From Trichomonas tenax (Eukaryota; Parabasalia; Trichomonadida; Trichomonadidae): 64,000 nucleotides of DNA. The translations under genes and the position numbers were made by a program. Below are positions 37,308-46,909 of this stretch, in pieces. Position 1 is the stretch's first letter. Each line of letters starts with the position of its first letter. The stretch covers positions 1 through 64,000 of the forward strand of contig JALKBU010000155.1 in NCBI GenBank assembly GCA_023091735.1. The letters are read 5' to 3'. A model generated the notes under the pieces. The model did no database searches. It saw only the letters and a program-made list of their open reading frames with translations, and was not told where the DNA came from.

Positions 37308-39497
37308 TTAATTTCTAACAATTTTCGCACGCCTTGCAGCCTTGAGTTGGTTAGAGAACTTTTCAAATGCTGCATCAGAAACTATCTCTGTGGTAAGCTG
37401 GACTGCAGTTAATCTGGACTTGAATTCTTTTAGAGTTTTGGCCGAAACAGCTTCAATATCTATTTTCGATGAAATGGACAGAGGAATATGCTTTACGAAG
37501 TCGACGGCTTCGATGTGTAGGGATGGAAGATTATCAAGCATAAATTTCAATAAGTTGAGATCTGAATAAGCGGCATCCCTTAGCATTTGCCATACTTTAT
37601 CATTTTCTGCAGCGACAGCATATTCAACAGCTTTCTTTGGATCCTTAATCTTTTCGAGGTGTATCTTCATTCCCTCAACGACGGCACCTGTCTTACGAGC
37701 AAGGAAGGCTGCTTCTGGCCACATCTTCTCTCTTATAGCCGCGGACCATGCCCTGCTGTAATTAAAGAACTGACCTGTTGATAAGAATTTCATTGTTGCA
37801 GGATGACGGAATTCGATGTATAATATAGCAAGTTCCGTTCGATATTCATCAGGTAATGGAACATCAAGTGAGAATAACTTATGCATATAGTCAAGCATCT
37901 CACGGCGCCTTGCTTGAGAAAACTTCGGAAGTACAATTGTTGGTGGTAATTTCTCGTGGTGGGTGATAAGAAAGTCAGTGAAGAGTGCACCATAAACATC
38001 ATAAAGGCGATCGAAATTCTCAAGTGGAAAGCGGAATTCCTCGATTGAAGCAATATCAGAGAATATACTGAGATATTTCGCGTTTAATGCTGTGTTGAAT
38101 GCTTCAGTATGTTTTCTCAGACGATGGAAAATATGTATCAATGGAATGCTTAGGATAACTTCATTGCGTGCATGCTGTTGGAGTGGTTGAAGAAGCGCTT
38201 CTGGGTCAAAGCTGTCAACGGGAAGAGATGCAAACACATGGCAGAACTTATACGGATCTGTTTCTAAAAGAAGCAGAAGAATATCAACATTTCGCTTAGT
38301 ATGTGCAAAAACTGATTCTGGAATTGATTCTGTTAAATGCTGCAGAACATCATATTGATGAAAAATTTCAATTGCCGAGCACCACTCATTTGTTGTCTTC
38401 AAGTAAGTAGTGCAAATATTTGCAGCCTTTTTGAGCGAGTTCTTGGATATAAGCTGCTGACAAACAGCAAGCACAAGATGCGGCTGCTCATCTTCTTCAA
38501 TTTTAGTAATCCAATTATTCAGGTGTTCAATGCATTCATCATCAGTGCATTGAAAAAGAACATTTTTAATACGTTCATCCCACGATGTGAATGCGGCTGT
38601 GTACACGGACTTAGGATATACGAAAAGAAATGAATTATTTGGTATAGATGATAACATTACGATTGGCTCAGTAGCTGGTGGAGATATTGCTTCAACTGAA
38701 TAGTTTAGATCGACATGGATCATTTGCTGATTTGTTTTGGTTAAGAAAATGCTCACTGAACTATTATTTGAGTATGAAAGAGCAATGACATCTTTTGTAA
38801 TATTGAAGAAAACACTTCTTACTTTGTCAAATGATAATTCATAGAAGTAATTACCAAATGCAATACCTAATTTTGTTGGAGAAAGTGGCATAAATGAACA
38901 AAAATGATCAATGTTATGTTTTAAGAATGGAGGATTGATTGAATATGTATTTTTCTGTGATGTTGTATCATATGCAGTAAGAGAATCATTTGTGGCGTAA
39001 ATTAAATGATTAGAAAACCATATCATATTTCGAATTGTTTGTTGTGGTTCAATAAACTTAACAAAACTCGATCCAAATAAAAATCTAGGCGAATATTGAT
39101 ATATTGAACCAGCAATATCTGATATAAAGAATTTTGGAGGGTTTTTCTCTGTGTAGTTTGGATCAAGTACGCAGTGAACTATTGGCACTGAATGCTTAAC
39201 GGAGAGTACTTGTTTTTGCGTTTCGATTGAATATATTGTACAATATTGACTTGAATCAGCAACAAGAATGTATTTTCTGTCAGCTGTGAGACTAAGCGAT
39301 ACAATTTGATTTCCTGAACGAAACATTGTCATTTTAATTGTTCCATCTAAGTCAGAAAGAACAATTCTTCCATGTCGTGTTCCAAAAATGAACTTTTCTT
39401 CATCAAATATGGTTGAACAGGTTATAAAGTCGCCTTTATCTCCTTTTGCCGAAATTAAAAGTGAGAGTTGAGCAAATTTCAAAATGGGATCTTGCAT
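37308..39497 (-). CDS. VPS41: VPS41-like HOPS subunit
   Basis: A 729-residue protein with a WD-like propeller and a clathrin-heavy-chain-repeat solenoid. The N terminus has KFIFGTRHGRIVLSDLDG, then FISDIAGSIYQYS and QTIRNMIWFSNHLIYATND. These match the VPS41 pattern ITGTHxGxVxxLDLxG, VGDxxGxLxLY and IRAIKWxGxLIAWAND. The solenoid includes AAFLARKTGAVVEGMKIHL and DPKKAVEYAVAAENDKVW, matching VFLLxRxGNTxxALxxII and AIEFAKEQNDxELW. VPS41 belongs to the HOPS complex that tethers late endosomes and vacuoles with Rab7. The C-terminal RING seen in many homologues is absent, so the protein is about 120 residues shorter than usual. The last four codons lie in the inverted-repeat arm. Confidence 0.85.
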   Translation of the reverse strand: MQDPILKFAQLSLLISAKGDKGDFITCSTIFDEEKFIFGTRHGRIVLSDLDGTIKMTMFRSGNQIVSLSLTADRKYILVADSSQYCTIYSIETQKQVLSVKHSVPIVHCVLDPNYTEKNPPKFFISDIAGSIYQYSPRFLFGSSFVKFIEPQQTIRNMIWFSNHLIYATNDSLTAYDTTSQKNTYSINPPFLKHNIDHFCSFMPLSPTKLGIAFGNYFYELSFDKVRSVFFNITKDVIALSYSNNSSVSIFLTKTNQQMIHVDLNYSVEAISPPATEPIVMLSSIPNNSFLFVYPKSVYTAAFTSWDERIKNVLFQCTDDECIEHLNNWITKIEEDEQPHLVLAVCQQLISKNSLKKAANICTTYLKTTNEWCSAIEIFHQYDVLQHLTESIPESVFAHTKRNVDILLLLLETDPYKFCHVFASLPVDSFDPEALLQPLQQHARNEVILSIPLIHIFHRLRKHTEAFNTALNAKYLSIFSDIASIEEFRFPLENFDRLYDVYGALFTDFLITHHEKLPPTIVLPKFSQARRREMLDYMHKLFSLDVPLPDEYRTELAILYIEFRHPATMKFLSTGQFFNYSRAWSAAIREKMWPEAAFLARKTGAVVEGMKIHLEKIKDPKKAVEYAVAAENDKVWQMLRDAAYSDLNLLKFMLDNLPSLHIEAVDFVKHIPLSISSKIDIEAVSAKTLKEFKSRLTAVQLTTEIVSDAAFEKFSNQLKAARRAKIVRN

Positions 39498-40066
39498 TTT
39501 GCTTAACTGTCACTTTTATCATCCCATCATAAACTATTCTCCCCCTATATTCAATTTTTATAAATCATAAATTAATATTCCATTTATCAATGATGATCCA
39601 TGCTATGCTCAAATGAATACACTAACTTTCGCAGTTCAACACAATAGAAATATAAGCTCTATTTCATAATCAGATCGTAAACAATATATTTTACTCCAAT
39701 ATCCGTGATTTTACCTAAATTGATGAAAATTTCATATAACCTCGGGATGATCCTGGCTTTCATACGTTAATAGTCCCTTAAAATCAATTAATAAATCAAA
39801 TATCTTTGATACAATTGATTTTATTATTCGATTTTGTTGAGAATGAAAAATAACCTTATGAAGGTACTAGTGAAGATGTTTGTAATGTGCACAAAGGATC
39901 AATGAAGATTATTAAATTGAATATTATATATCTGCTTTATTTTGCCTCATGTATAAGTAAAAGTTGCTATTTGGGAGTAATTGATGCAGTTACTTCAATA
40001 ACCAGAGTTATTGTATTTACTCCTCTTATACGTTAAAAGTTTGAAGAATGCAAAAACCGTTACATA
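39498..40066. other. Intergenic, no gene seen
   Basis: Divergent region between VPS41 (minus) and the EFHC-type gene (plus). It contains GTCACTTTTATCATCC next to VPS41 and TATACGTTAAAAG near 40028 before the EFHC gene. No RNA gene can be supported. Confidence 0.4.
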
Positions 40067-41818
40067 ATGATTCCGGACCTTCCTGGCTTAACTTTCAAGG
40101 ATCCAAGAAGTCACGCACAACGCAGACCACAGCACCTCAAGATCCAGTACGGGTATATGGTCCCAAGGCCGGTTTCTGTTGAAAGCGTTGAAAAACATAT
40201 TGAGGAACACTCGCAAAAAATCAGGTACACAGAACCAATGCTCACATCTACAGGCAATATTCAGATGCAGCAAACATTCGCTGAAAATGTTTTGCCAACA
40301 GCCATGGTTCCTGTTGGCGTTTTACGATTTTACGCATATTTCCGCGAAGAAGTCACAGAATCCAACGATGAAACATCGAGAATCCGCTACGTCAGGATCC
40401 ACGCTTATCTCGAAGACAATACAATCATGATCGAAGAGCAGCGCCAGAGAAACTCTGGAATTGATCAGGGCGTCTTACTAAAGAGAATGCGTGCACTCAA
40501 GCCAGATGCTCCACAATTCGGCGACCAATACATTTGCTCTGATTTCAACGTAGGTCAGAATTATGAAATTTATGGTATAACGTACCATATCTATGCTTGC
40601 GATGAATTCACAGAGAAATACTTCAGGGACCATGGCCTTGAGCTTGGCGAGTTCGAAAAGGCACCAGACGACATCTTCACCGTTAAACGTAAACTTACGG
40701 AGCGCCCAATCCGCGTTTCCAGAGTTAACGCAGACAAGCAGAATCTTAAGAGATTCCTTGAATATGACGGCAAGGTTCTCAGGTTCTACTGCACTTGGGA
40801 TGATACAAAGTCAATGTTCGGTGAGAAACGCAATTTCGTCCTCGTTTACTTCCTTGTCGATGGCACAATCGAAATCAGGCAGGTTCTTCCACCAAACTCC
40901 GGCAGAGATTCCGTTGCAAACTTCTTGAAGAAGTCAAAGCTTATCAACCCAGAAACAAAGCAGCCATATCACGAAAAGGACTTTTACATCGGTCTCACAG
41001 TCGAAGTTTACAATCGTAAGTTCTTCATCTATGATGCTGATCCATTCACACGCGACTATCTCGATTCCAAGTATGGTATCCACGACTGGACATCCGCATT
41101 GGTCGATGACGACGATGATGATGAGGCTATCGAAGCAGAGAAGGATAAGAACAAGCGCGTTATTGCTGATTATAACGGATGGGGTGATCCAGAAGATTCT
41201 GCTGGTTACTGCCATTCATTGCATCCAAAGCCACCAAAGAAGGATACAGTCAAGCTCCTCAGCAACGATGGCAAGGTCCTCAGATTCTCTGCTCAGTTCC
41301 AGAATCCTGCTCCACAAGATAGAGAGCGCAGATTCGTCATCGCATTCTTCCTTGCTGATGATACAGTTGCTGTCTATGAGAAGCCACAGCGCAACAGTGG
41401 TTTCAAGGAGGGCAAGTTTGTTCAGCGCTGCAAGCTTACAAACCCAGCAACAGGCAAGACATTCTGTGCCGCAGACTTCAAGATTGGCGCTGTTCTCACA
41501 ATTAACAGCTTTACATTTGTCACAACAGAGGCTGATGAGTACTCCTTCGGTTTCATGGAAGCCGATGCTGACTCCTTCCCGGCATCCGATCTTTCCAACA
41601 TTATCAACCAGCTTAGGCAGCAGAGGGATGTTGTTGACTCACTACACGAGGCCTTCCAGTCCAAGGATCCAGAGCTTGTCGGCAGGGTTAAGCCATCTGA
41701 TATGGCAGTCATCATGGAGTCAATCGGAATGCCAAAGCACGAGATTGCTACTGTGCTCAGGCGCTGGGAAAACAAGCTTGGTTTCGACTATTTCGGTTTC
41801 ATGTCTGCACTTCAATAA
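40067..41818 (+). CDS. EFHC1/2-type ciliary DM10-domain protein
   Basis: A 583-residue protein with the EFHC order: an N-terminal PGLTFKDP motif, three DM10 domains at roughly residues 75-180, 220-335 and 390-500, and an EF-hand-like C terminus. The opening IPDLPGLTFKDPRSHAQRR resembles LPFLPGNTFRDP of EFHC1. Each DM10 repeat contains VLRFYxxF, RxFVxxYFLxDxTxxI and QRNSGxxxGxF/L motifs. EFHC/Rib72 proteins sit on the inner walls of axonemal doublet microtubules, so this should be a structural part of the trichomonad flagella. An acidic DDDDDDE insert separates the second and third domains. Codon use is GC-rich at third positions, fitting abundant expression. Canonical calcium ligands are not evident in the final EF-like segment. 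Confidence 0.93.
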   Translation: MIPDLPGLTFKDPRSHAQRRPQHLKIQYGYMVPRPVSVESVEKHIEEHSQKIRYTEPMLTSTGNIQMQQTFAENVLPTAMVPVGVLRFYAYFREEVTESNDETSRIRYVRIHAYLEDNTIMIEEQRQRNSGIDQGVLLKRMRALKPDAPQFGDQYICSDFNVGQNYEIYGITYHIYACDEFTEKYFRDHGLELGEFEKAPDDIFTVKRKLTERPIRVSRVNADKQNLKRFLEYDGKVLRFYCTWDDTKSMFGEKRNFVLVYFLVDGTIEIRQVLPPNSGRDSVANFLKKSKLINPETKQPYHEKDFYIGLTVEVYNRKFFIYDADPFTRDYLDSKYGIHDWTSALVDDDDDDEAIEAEKDKNKRVIADYNGWGDPEDSAGYCHSLHPKPPKKDTVKLLSNDGKVLRFSAQFQNPAPQDRERRFVIAFFLADDTVAVYEKPQRNSGFKEGKFVQRCKLTNPATGKTFCAADFKIGAVLTINSFTFVTTEADEYSFGFMEADADSFPASDLSNIINQLRQQRDVVDSLHEAFQSKDPELVGRVKPSDMAVIMESIGMPKHEIATVLRRWENKLGFDYFGFMSALQ

Positions 41819-42002
41819 ATATTTTGCTTTTTTATTATACTAAACCAAATAATGCATCTAAACTATATATTTTAGTTCCCTTTGTTATAACAAATTTGAT
41901 TTGAATAATATTTTTACAAAAGTTACGAAAATTATGATCCCTGTATTAAACATAAGCTTTTAATAGAGTTTTTGAAGTTTTGGATAAAGATGAAGATGGA
42001 AA

Positions 42003-45000
42003 ATGATCATTTTTTTTATAAAGAATACGAAAATTCCGCGAGCTTTAAACATGTGGAACAAATTTAACAGACTTTTACCGTTTATCTCAACAGTGTCTGT
42101 CTATTTCGTACCTATTATGATGGCAATTGTCTCAATTCATGCATATAAAGAAATAAATATGCCTGAAAATACGCACGGATTTGTATTAGAGTATGCGCAA
42201 AAGCTTCCTGAATATAACTTCACAGCATATTTATACAAGCATAAGATACTTGGTACTCCATTTTTGCATATTCAAACAAAAGATTCGCATAACTTCTTTT
42301 CAACAACATTTCGAACAATAAATACCGATGAATCAGGTGTTTCTCATGTTTTGGAGCATTTAGTTTTACAAGGCTCAGAGAAATATCCTGTGAGATCAAT
42401 ATTTAACGAATTTAAGAAAAGATCTTTCTCAACATTTATGAACGCCATGACATCTATCGAATGGACAGCATTTCCTTATTCAACAACGAGCAAAAAAGAT
42501 TTTTTCAATTTACTCGATATTTATTTGGATTCTATATTTCATCCGCGACTTACAGAAGACTTAATGAAAACAGAATGTCATCATCTTGAATTTGAAATAC
42601 CAGACAACAAAACATCTCCACTTAGACACACAGGAGTTGTATATAACGAAATGGCTGGTGAGCAATCACGACCATCTGATCGATTTACTAAAGCAATTAG
42701 AAAGCATTTATATGAGAGCAGTGTGCTTGGACTCAATTTTGGTGGAAATCCTGATGAAATTACAAAATTAACGCTAAAGCAAGTCAAAAGGCATCACTCA
42801 ATTTATTACCATCCTTCTAATGCATTACTTTTCCATTATGGAGATATTCCTGTTGCAGAAATTATGAAACGAGTCAATAACGAATTGGAAAAATTCCAAG
42901 TAAGTCAATTACCTTCACACGAGCATTTATTCATTCAAGAAAAATGGAAGACTCCCAAATATATAGCAATTGAAGGCCCACTTGACAATGATGCATCAAC
43001 ATGCAGATCAGCTGTTGCTTGGGTTGTTGGCGATTTAAGAAACTACTCAGATATTGTTGATATGCAATTTTTATCACTTTTGTTAACGGAATCTACAACA
43101 AGTTCACTGTTTAAAGGTTTAATTGAGAAAGGCGTTGGATCCAAATTGATTCACACCGGATTCATGCCTGTTGTTAGAAGTCCATATTTTAGTATTGGTT
43201 TAGAAGGAGTTGATGCGAAAAATCCAAATATATCTCATCAGGTAATGTCAATACTCAATCAAGTTTATGTGGATGGCTTTAATAAGCAAAGGCTTCAAAG
43301 TATCATCCACATGTATGAAATGTCTGAAAGATCTGTATCTGATAATGAAGGAATGAAAATATGGAAGAATATAATTTCCACTTGGATTCATGGTGTAAAT
43401 CCCATCGATGTTATTGATTCCAAGTGGGAAATTGATCGTATTAAATCAACTCTTGCTGTTCAGCCTAGATACTTCGAGCTTCTTCTCAAGCAGAAATTAA
43501 TAACTAACCCACACAGACTCGAGTTAGTTATGAATGGATCAAAGAGCTACTATGAGACAATTATTCAAAATATTAAAGATGATCTTGATGAATTAAAAGA
43601 GAAAATACCTGATGAGGAAATGGATAAGATCATTGAAGAAACACAGCGTCTCAAGGAACTCTCAAATCAAATCAGCGAAATAGAAAAATTGCCACAAATC
43701 AAAATCGATGATATTTCAAAATCTCATGAAGATATTGTATTTACTGAAAACAATAACGTTAAGTTTTTCGATCAATTTACGAATGGTATAGCATACGTCC
43801 GCATTAAATCTGATATCTCTTTGGATGCCGAAAATATATCAGATTTAAAGTTATTGAGTTTAATTTTTACGTCTGTTGGAGCTGACAACTTAAACGAAGA
43901 CGAATTCGCAGAGCAGGAATCACTCTATACAGGAGATATCACAAATGGTCTTAAAATCACACCATTTATATCTGATGGAAAGCCATATGCATCTTTAACA
44001 ATATCATCATCTTCACTATATAAGGATTTCGATATGATGCTTAATCTAATGCGCAAAGTACTTACAAAACCCCATTTGAACAACACAGCTAGAATTCGAT
44101 TGTTATATCAAATGATTTACTCAGACTTCAAGAACAAACTCACATCACAGGGCCACAATTTCGCCGCCTTGTACTCATCGCATGGATTTTCAAAGATGAA
44201 TGAAATGAATGAAAAATGGAATGGAATCACATTCTACAACGAGCTATCTAAATTATTGGCTACAAATAATATAACACAACTTATTGAGCGTATCAATAGA
44301 GCATACAATCTGTTTCTTAAAGGTAAATTCACAGCATCGGTGCATTGCTCAGAAGCATACTCCTCAGGATTCCTCCCCAATGTTATAAAACTTGTAAATG
44401 AACTGAACAAATCGCAAAAATCAATGCTGGACCTCAATTCAAAGGAGAAACCAGTAAATAATTCTAAGAATACAATAATAGAAGTTGACTCATCTGCATA
44501 CTTTACAACAATGACAACTAAAGGTCCAACAAATAACGATCCTGAGAAAGCTTCAATTCGTACATTTACATGTCAAGTATTGACAAACGAGTTCCTTATT
44601 CCAGCAATTCGAGAGAAACTTGGTGCTTATGGTGTGTTTGCTAACCACAACTATCTAACTGGTGTCACAGCCATTTCTTCTTACAGAGATACATCACCAC
44701 AACAAATATTGGAAGCATTCTCGACCTCCCTTAAAGATTGTTCTGAAAAAATAAGTGAAAAAATGATTGAGCGTGCAAAAATACGTGTTCTTTCCATTTT
44801 CGATGCCCCAGTTGCACCAGAGGATTATGGTATAGGAATTTTCAATGGTGAAATCAATAATGAGTTCGAAAAGATATTTAGACAAAAGGTTCTGGAAATG
44901 ACACCTCAACAAGTGATGGATGAAGCCAAAGAACTCTGTAATTTAGAGTGGATCAAAACGATTATTGGCAGTCCATCATTGGCTACACTTCCAAAAGATT

Positions 45001-45020
45001 TTAATGTGATCAAAATTTAA
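42003..45020 (+). CDS. M16C metallopeptidase, presequence-protease-like, with N-terminal anchor
   Basis: A 1005-residue zinc peptidase of the pitrilysin M16C group, like presequence protease PreP. The inverted zinc motif is intact: H115, E118 and H119 in SHVLEHLVLQGS, with third ligand E216 in VVYNEMAGE, 97 residues on as in human PreP. The MNAMTSIEWTAFPYST block matches the FMNAxTxxDYTxYPxST segment. Four-domain length and the central coiled linker (about 520-560) fit the family. Such enzymes clear short peptides. Here the N terminus carries a hydrophobic stretch at about 25-45 instead of a hydrogenosomal presequence, suggesting an ER, surface or other membrane location. ATG 42051 is an alternative start that keeps the anchor. 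It converges with nothing and has a promoter not matching the periodic element. Confidence 0.85.
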   Translation: MIIFFIKNTKIPRALNMWNKFNRLLPFISTVSVYFVPIMMAIVSIHAYKEINMPENTHGFVLEYAQKLPEYNFTAYLYKHKILGTPFLHIQTKDSHNFFSTTFRTINTDESGVSHVLEHLVLQGSEKYPVRSIFNEFKKRSFSTFMNAMTSIEWTAFPYSTTSKKDFFNLLDIYLDSIFHPRLTEDLMKTECHHLEFEIPDNKTSPLRHTGVVYNEMAGEQSRPSDRFTKAIRKHLYESSVLGLNFGGNPDEITKLTLKQVKRHHSIYYHPSNALLFHYGDIPVAEIMKRVNNELEKFQVSQLPSHEHLFIQEKWKTPKYIAIEGPLDNDASTCRSAVAWVVGDLRNYSDIVDMQFLSLLLTESTTSSLFKGLIEKGVGSKLIHTGFMPVVRSPYFSIGLEGVDAKNPNISHQVMSILNQVYVDGFNKQRLQSIIHMYEMSERSVSDNEGMKIWKNIISTWIHGVNPIDVIDSKWEIDRIKSTLAVQPRYFELLLKQKLITNPHRLELVMNGSKSYYETIIQNIKDDLDELKEKIPDEEMDKIIEETQRLKELSNQISEIEKLPQIKIDDISKSHEDIVFTENNNVKFFDQFTNGIAYVRIKSDISLDAENISDLKLLSLIFTSVGADNLNEDEFAEQESLYTGDITNGLKITPFISDGKPYASLTISSSSLYKDFDMMLNLMRKVLTKPHLNNTARIRLLYQMIYSDFKNKLTSQGHNFAALYSSHGFSKMNEMNEKWNGITFYNELSKLLATNNITQLIERINRAYNLFLKGKFTASVHCSEAYSSGFLPNVIKLVNELNKSQKSMLDLNSKEKPVNNSKNTIIEVDSSAYFTTMTTKGPTNNDPEKASIRTFTCQVLTNEFLIPAIREKLGAYGVFANHNYLTGVTAISSYRDTSPQQILEAFSTSLKDCSEKISEKMIERAKIRVLSIFDAPVAPEDYGIGIFNGEINNEFEKIFRQKVLEMTPQQVMDEAKELCNLEWIKTIIGSPSLATLPKDFNVIKI

Positions 45021-45035
45021 TATTGTTTGATTTTT

Positions 45036-45090
45036 TGTTATGTAAATTGTTTTTTTGACATATAAGTATTTTTATGACATGTAAAAAGTT
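45036..45090 (+). promoter_or_regulatory. Three-copy ~20 bp TGACATGTAAAA array
   Basis: Cores at 45037 (TTGTTATGTAAATT), 45057 (TTGACATATAAGT) and 45076 (ATGACATGTAAAAAG) are 20 and 19 bases apart. A possible degenerate fourth (TTGCCTCCTTCTAAAA) begins 20 bases later. The last clear core is 46 bases before ATG 45122, the same distance as at the tandem AAA gene. Confidence 0.6.
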
Positions 45091-45121
45091 TTTTTGCCTC
45101 CTTCTAAAAAACATTTTTTTA

Positions 45122-45508
45122 ATGGATGTTTTAGGTACAAATGAGCAAATCATAAAAACACTCGAGAAAGCAGAACTCCAACTTGATGTCTGGGCAAAAA
45201 ATATCGAGATTAAAGAGATAAAACTTATGCAAGTCGAAAATAAAAATCAAGAATATGAAAAATTATACCAAAATTATAAAGAAATAATTGACTCTTACGA
45301 AAAAATTCTAGGACAACATATTGATACGAAAGACTTAGCAAAATCTCCAAAACAAAATGTTTTTATTAAATTAGTTAATGATATTAACGATAAAATCAAT
45401 GAGATACAACTAAAGTTAGACCCCACGCAAAATACGCAATCTAGACTTGTTGATGAATTTGAAAAATTAGTTAATGAGTATAAGACGATCCTGAAGAATG
45501 TAAAGTAG
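45122..45508 (+). CDS. Small coiled-coil protein, possibly Nup62/Nsp1 C-terminal-like
   Basis: The chosen start, ATG 45122 (MDVLGTNEQII), gives 128 residues. The longer frame from 45074 runs through a promoter-like element and is rejected. The protein is one long heptad-patterned helix. It has an N-terminal segment ELQLDVWAKNIEIKEIKL that recalls the QVNAWDRTLIENGEKI start of the Nsp1/Nup62 coiled coil. A second helix is LVNDINDKINEIQ and a third LVDEFEKLVNEYKTI. No FG repeats are present. A central-channel nucleoporin fragment is a tentative idea that two other pore candidates in the window make more interesting, but any small coiled-coil protein would look similar. Coding is supported by codon use and the promoter array. 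Confidence 0.6.
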   Translation: MDVLGTNEQIIKTLEKAELQLDVWAKNIEIKEIKLMQVENKNQEYEKLYQNYKEIIDSYEKILGQHIDTKDLAKSPKQNVFIKLVNDINDKINEIQLKLDPTQNTQSRLVDEFEKLVNEYKTILKNVK

Positions 45509-46296
45509 TCAGATATAGAGTAAATGTTTAGAATATTAATATTTCTTTTCTTGTCTAAGACATAATATAAGAATAATTAATTTGGAACAGAGAGATGTTC
45601 GAGTTACATGTGAAGTTGGTCCCCTCTTGATATTTTTATTTTGAATTATCCCGTGTAGAGAAACTAATCCTGAATCTATTTGTGATTGAAATGATTTAAA
45701 TTATTATTGAGCCAACTACGGAACTCCCCTTAGCATTCCATGCGGATGAACTAAGGATGTCGTTTTGGAAGATTATTATGACTTGGGAAGAAAAAAATGA
45801 CAAAGTAAGAAGATTTTATGGAAAATAAAAGTGACATTATTTAAGGGGTAGTAATAAATAAAGAGGGATAGTATAATAAGTTGCAACTAAAATCGGCTAT
45901 TAGCATCCTGATTAACTATCTAGCACATAGTAAACGTTTTAATGAATTTTTGTTACTAATCAGATCAAGATCTGTACCAAAATAATGGAAAACTCTGAAT
46001 TTTACATATTTTCTTCTGCCGAACATTGAGTATTTGATGTCGCTTTGCGATTTTCTGAAATTTTTAAAACGTTTTCGTGAGTTTTTTATAAGATTGCGTG
46101 CTTCTGGAACTTATGACAGTGTGCTGCAAGGTTCGATCCAGCGCATTGTAGGCTTCAAGAAAAAGGCCAACAGATCTGTAGAGATTTGAATTTTCGATGT
46201 TTTGGAGATCTAGTTGAAATTTTGGGTGCTCTGATCGAAGAGATTGCCATCACTTGATGATGGCTTGCAGAATCGAGTGAAAAATAAACATTGTTG

Positions 46297-46362
46297 TGAA
46301 CGATAGGAAGATCATTCAAGAATTTTCCAAAATTATTGTAAGGAAAAAAATCCTATCGTTCA
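46297..46362. repeat. 12-bp inverted repeat with 42-base loop
   Basis: TGAACGATAGGA at 46297-46308 is the exact reverse complement of TCCTATCGTTCA at 46351-46362. The loop is 42 bases. No function is assigned. Confidence 0.6.
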
Positions 46363-46752
46363 ATGGCTTTTCCGATTTGATTACAAATTATATCAGCGGT
46401 AATATTTTTGGCCATGCTTTAAGGTTAGTTGCTATCGATTGTTACTTTAGATAGAAGATCTTCTAAATCGCTATAATTAAATGAAATATTGCATATATAT
46501 TTATAAGTTCTAAATATTAACACCAGAATTTTTTTTGGCTGTTGTTATAATTATTTATAAGAGAAAAACATATTTTTTAAATTTAACAATTTATAGGAAA
46601 CCATTAATAAATCCCTACTATAAGAATTTTAATTATTAATTAAACATTATATTTTAATAACAAATTATAAGAATTTATTAGGATTTCGATATAAATTATA
46701 GGAAATTTGTTTATTTTATATATATTAGGGAAATTATGATTATGGATATTCT

Positions 46753-46812
46753 CAGATTGCTGATTTATCATGGGTGGACAAAATTTGGATTCCAATGATA
46801 AATCACAATCTG
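46753..46812. repeat. 18-19 bp inverted repeat upstream of fidgetin-like gene
   Basis: CAGATTGCTGATTTATCAT at 46753-46771 pairs with ATGATAAATCACAATCTG at 46795-46812, with one unpaired base. The loop is 23 bases. It lies about 100 bases before the start, so it could be a dyad operator-like site or a transposon relic. Confidence 0.6.
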
Positions 46813-46909
46813 CATACTACTCATGGATTAATTAAACATTTTGGTCATCATCAAAAAATCCGAGGAAGTGTCAGTTTTACACGAGGAAGTAAAATTAGTT
46901 CACTTTTTA

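Larger units (their letters stand above)
36174..37321. repeat. Inverted repeat, arms 426 bp, spacer 296 bp
   Basis: Arms 36174-36599 and 36896-37321 are reverse complements with no difference that I could find. Every pair of coordinates sums to 73495. Each arm carries an entire 80-residue gene with its short leader and 3' flank. The right arm extends 14 bases into the 3' end of VPS41 (stop and last codons), and the left arm carries the same 14 bases away from any VPS41. This marks the right side as the original locus and the left as the copy. Perfect identity implies a recent event, conversion between arms, or an assembly fold-back. Confidence 0.85.
45509..46909. other. Long AT-rich intergenic with two inverted repeats
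   Basis: About 1.4 kb with no intact gene on either strand. Two hairpin-capable inverted repeats are recorded separately. The 46.5-46.74 kb part is very AT-rich. The 46.0-46.3 kb part is less AT-rich than the rest and may be a relic of a coding sequence, but I cannot assign it. TCACTTTTTAATG at 46899-46912 is a trichomonad-type initiator on the fidgetin-like start. Confidence 0.45.

Noticed and set aside
39621..39634. ACTAACTTTCGCAG, and TGATGA at 39591 as a possible C/D snoRNA box
   Set aside because: No gene frame surrounds the first, and no D box or flanking stem accompanies the second.
43503..43516. ACTAACCCACACAG inside the M16C gene
   Set aside because: The reading frame is continuous and the encoded segment (ITNPHRLELV) fits the protein, so no intron is needed.
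44565..44574. TTTACATGTC (reverse of GACATGTAAA) inside the M16C gene
   Set aside because: Single copy in coding sequence with no neighbouring copies at 20 bp, so it is taken as chance.
46000..46300. Possible pseudogene in the 45.5-46.9 kb gap
   Set aside because: Translations in both strands gave short, unrelated fragments with no recognisable block order.
46841..46909. Upstream extension of the fidgetin-like frame from TTG 46841
   Set aside because: It has no ATG, and TCACTTTTTA sits directly before ATG 46910, the better start.
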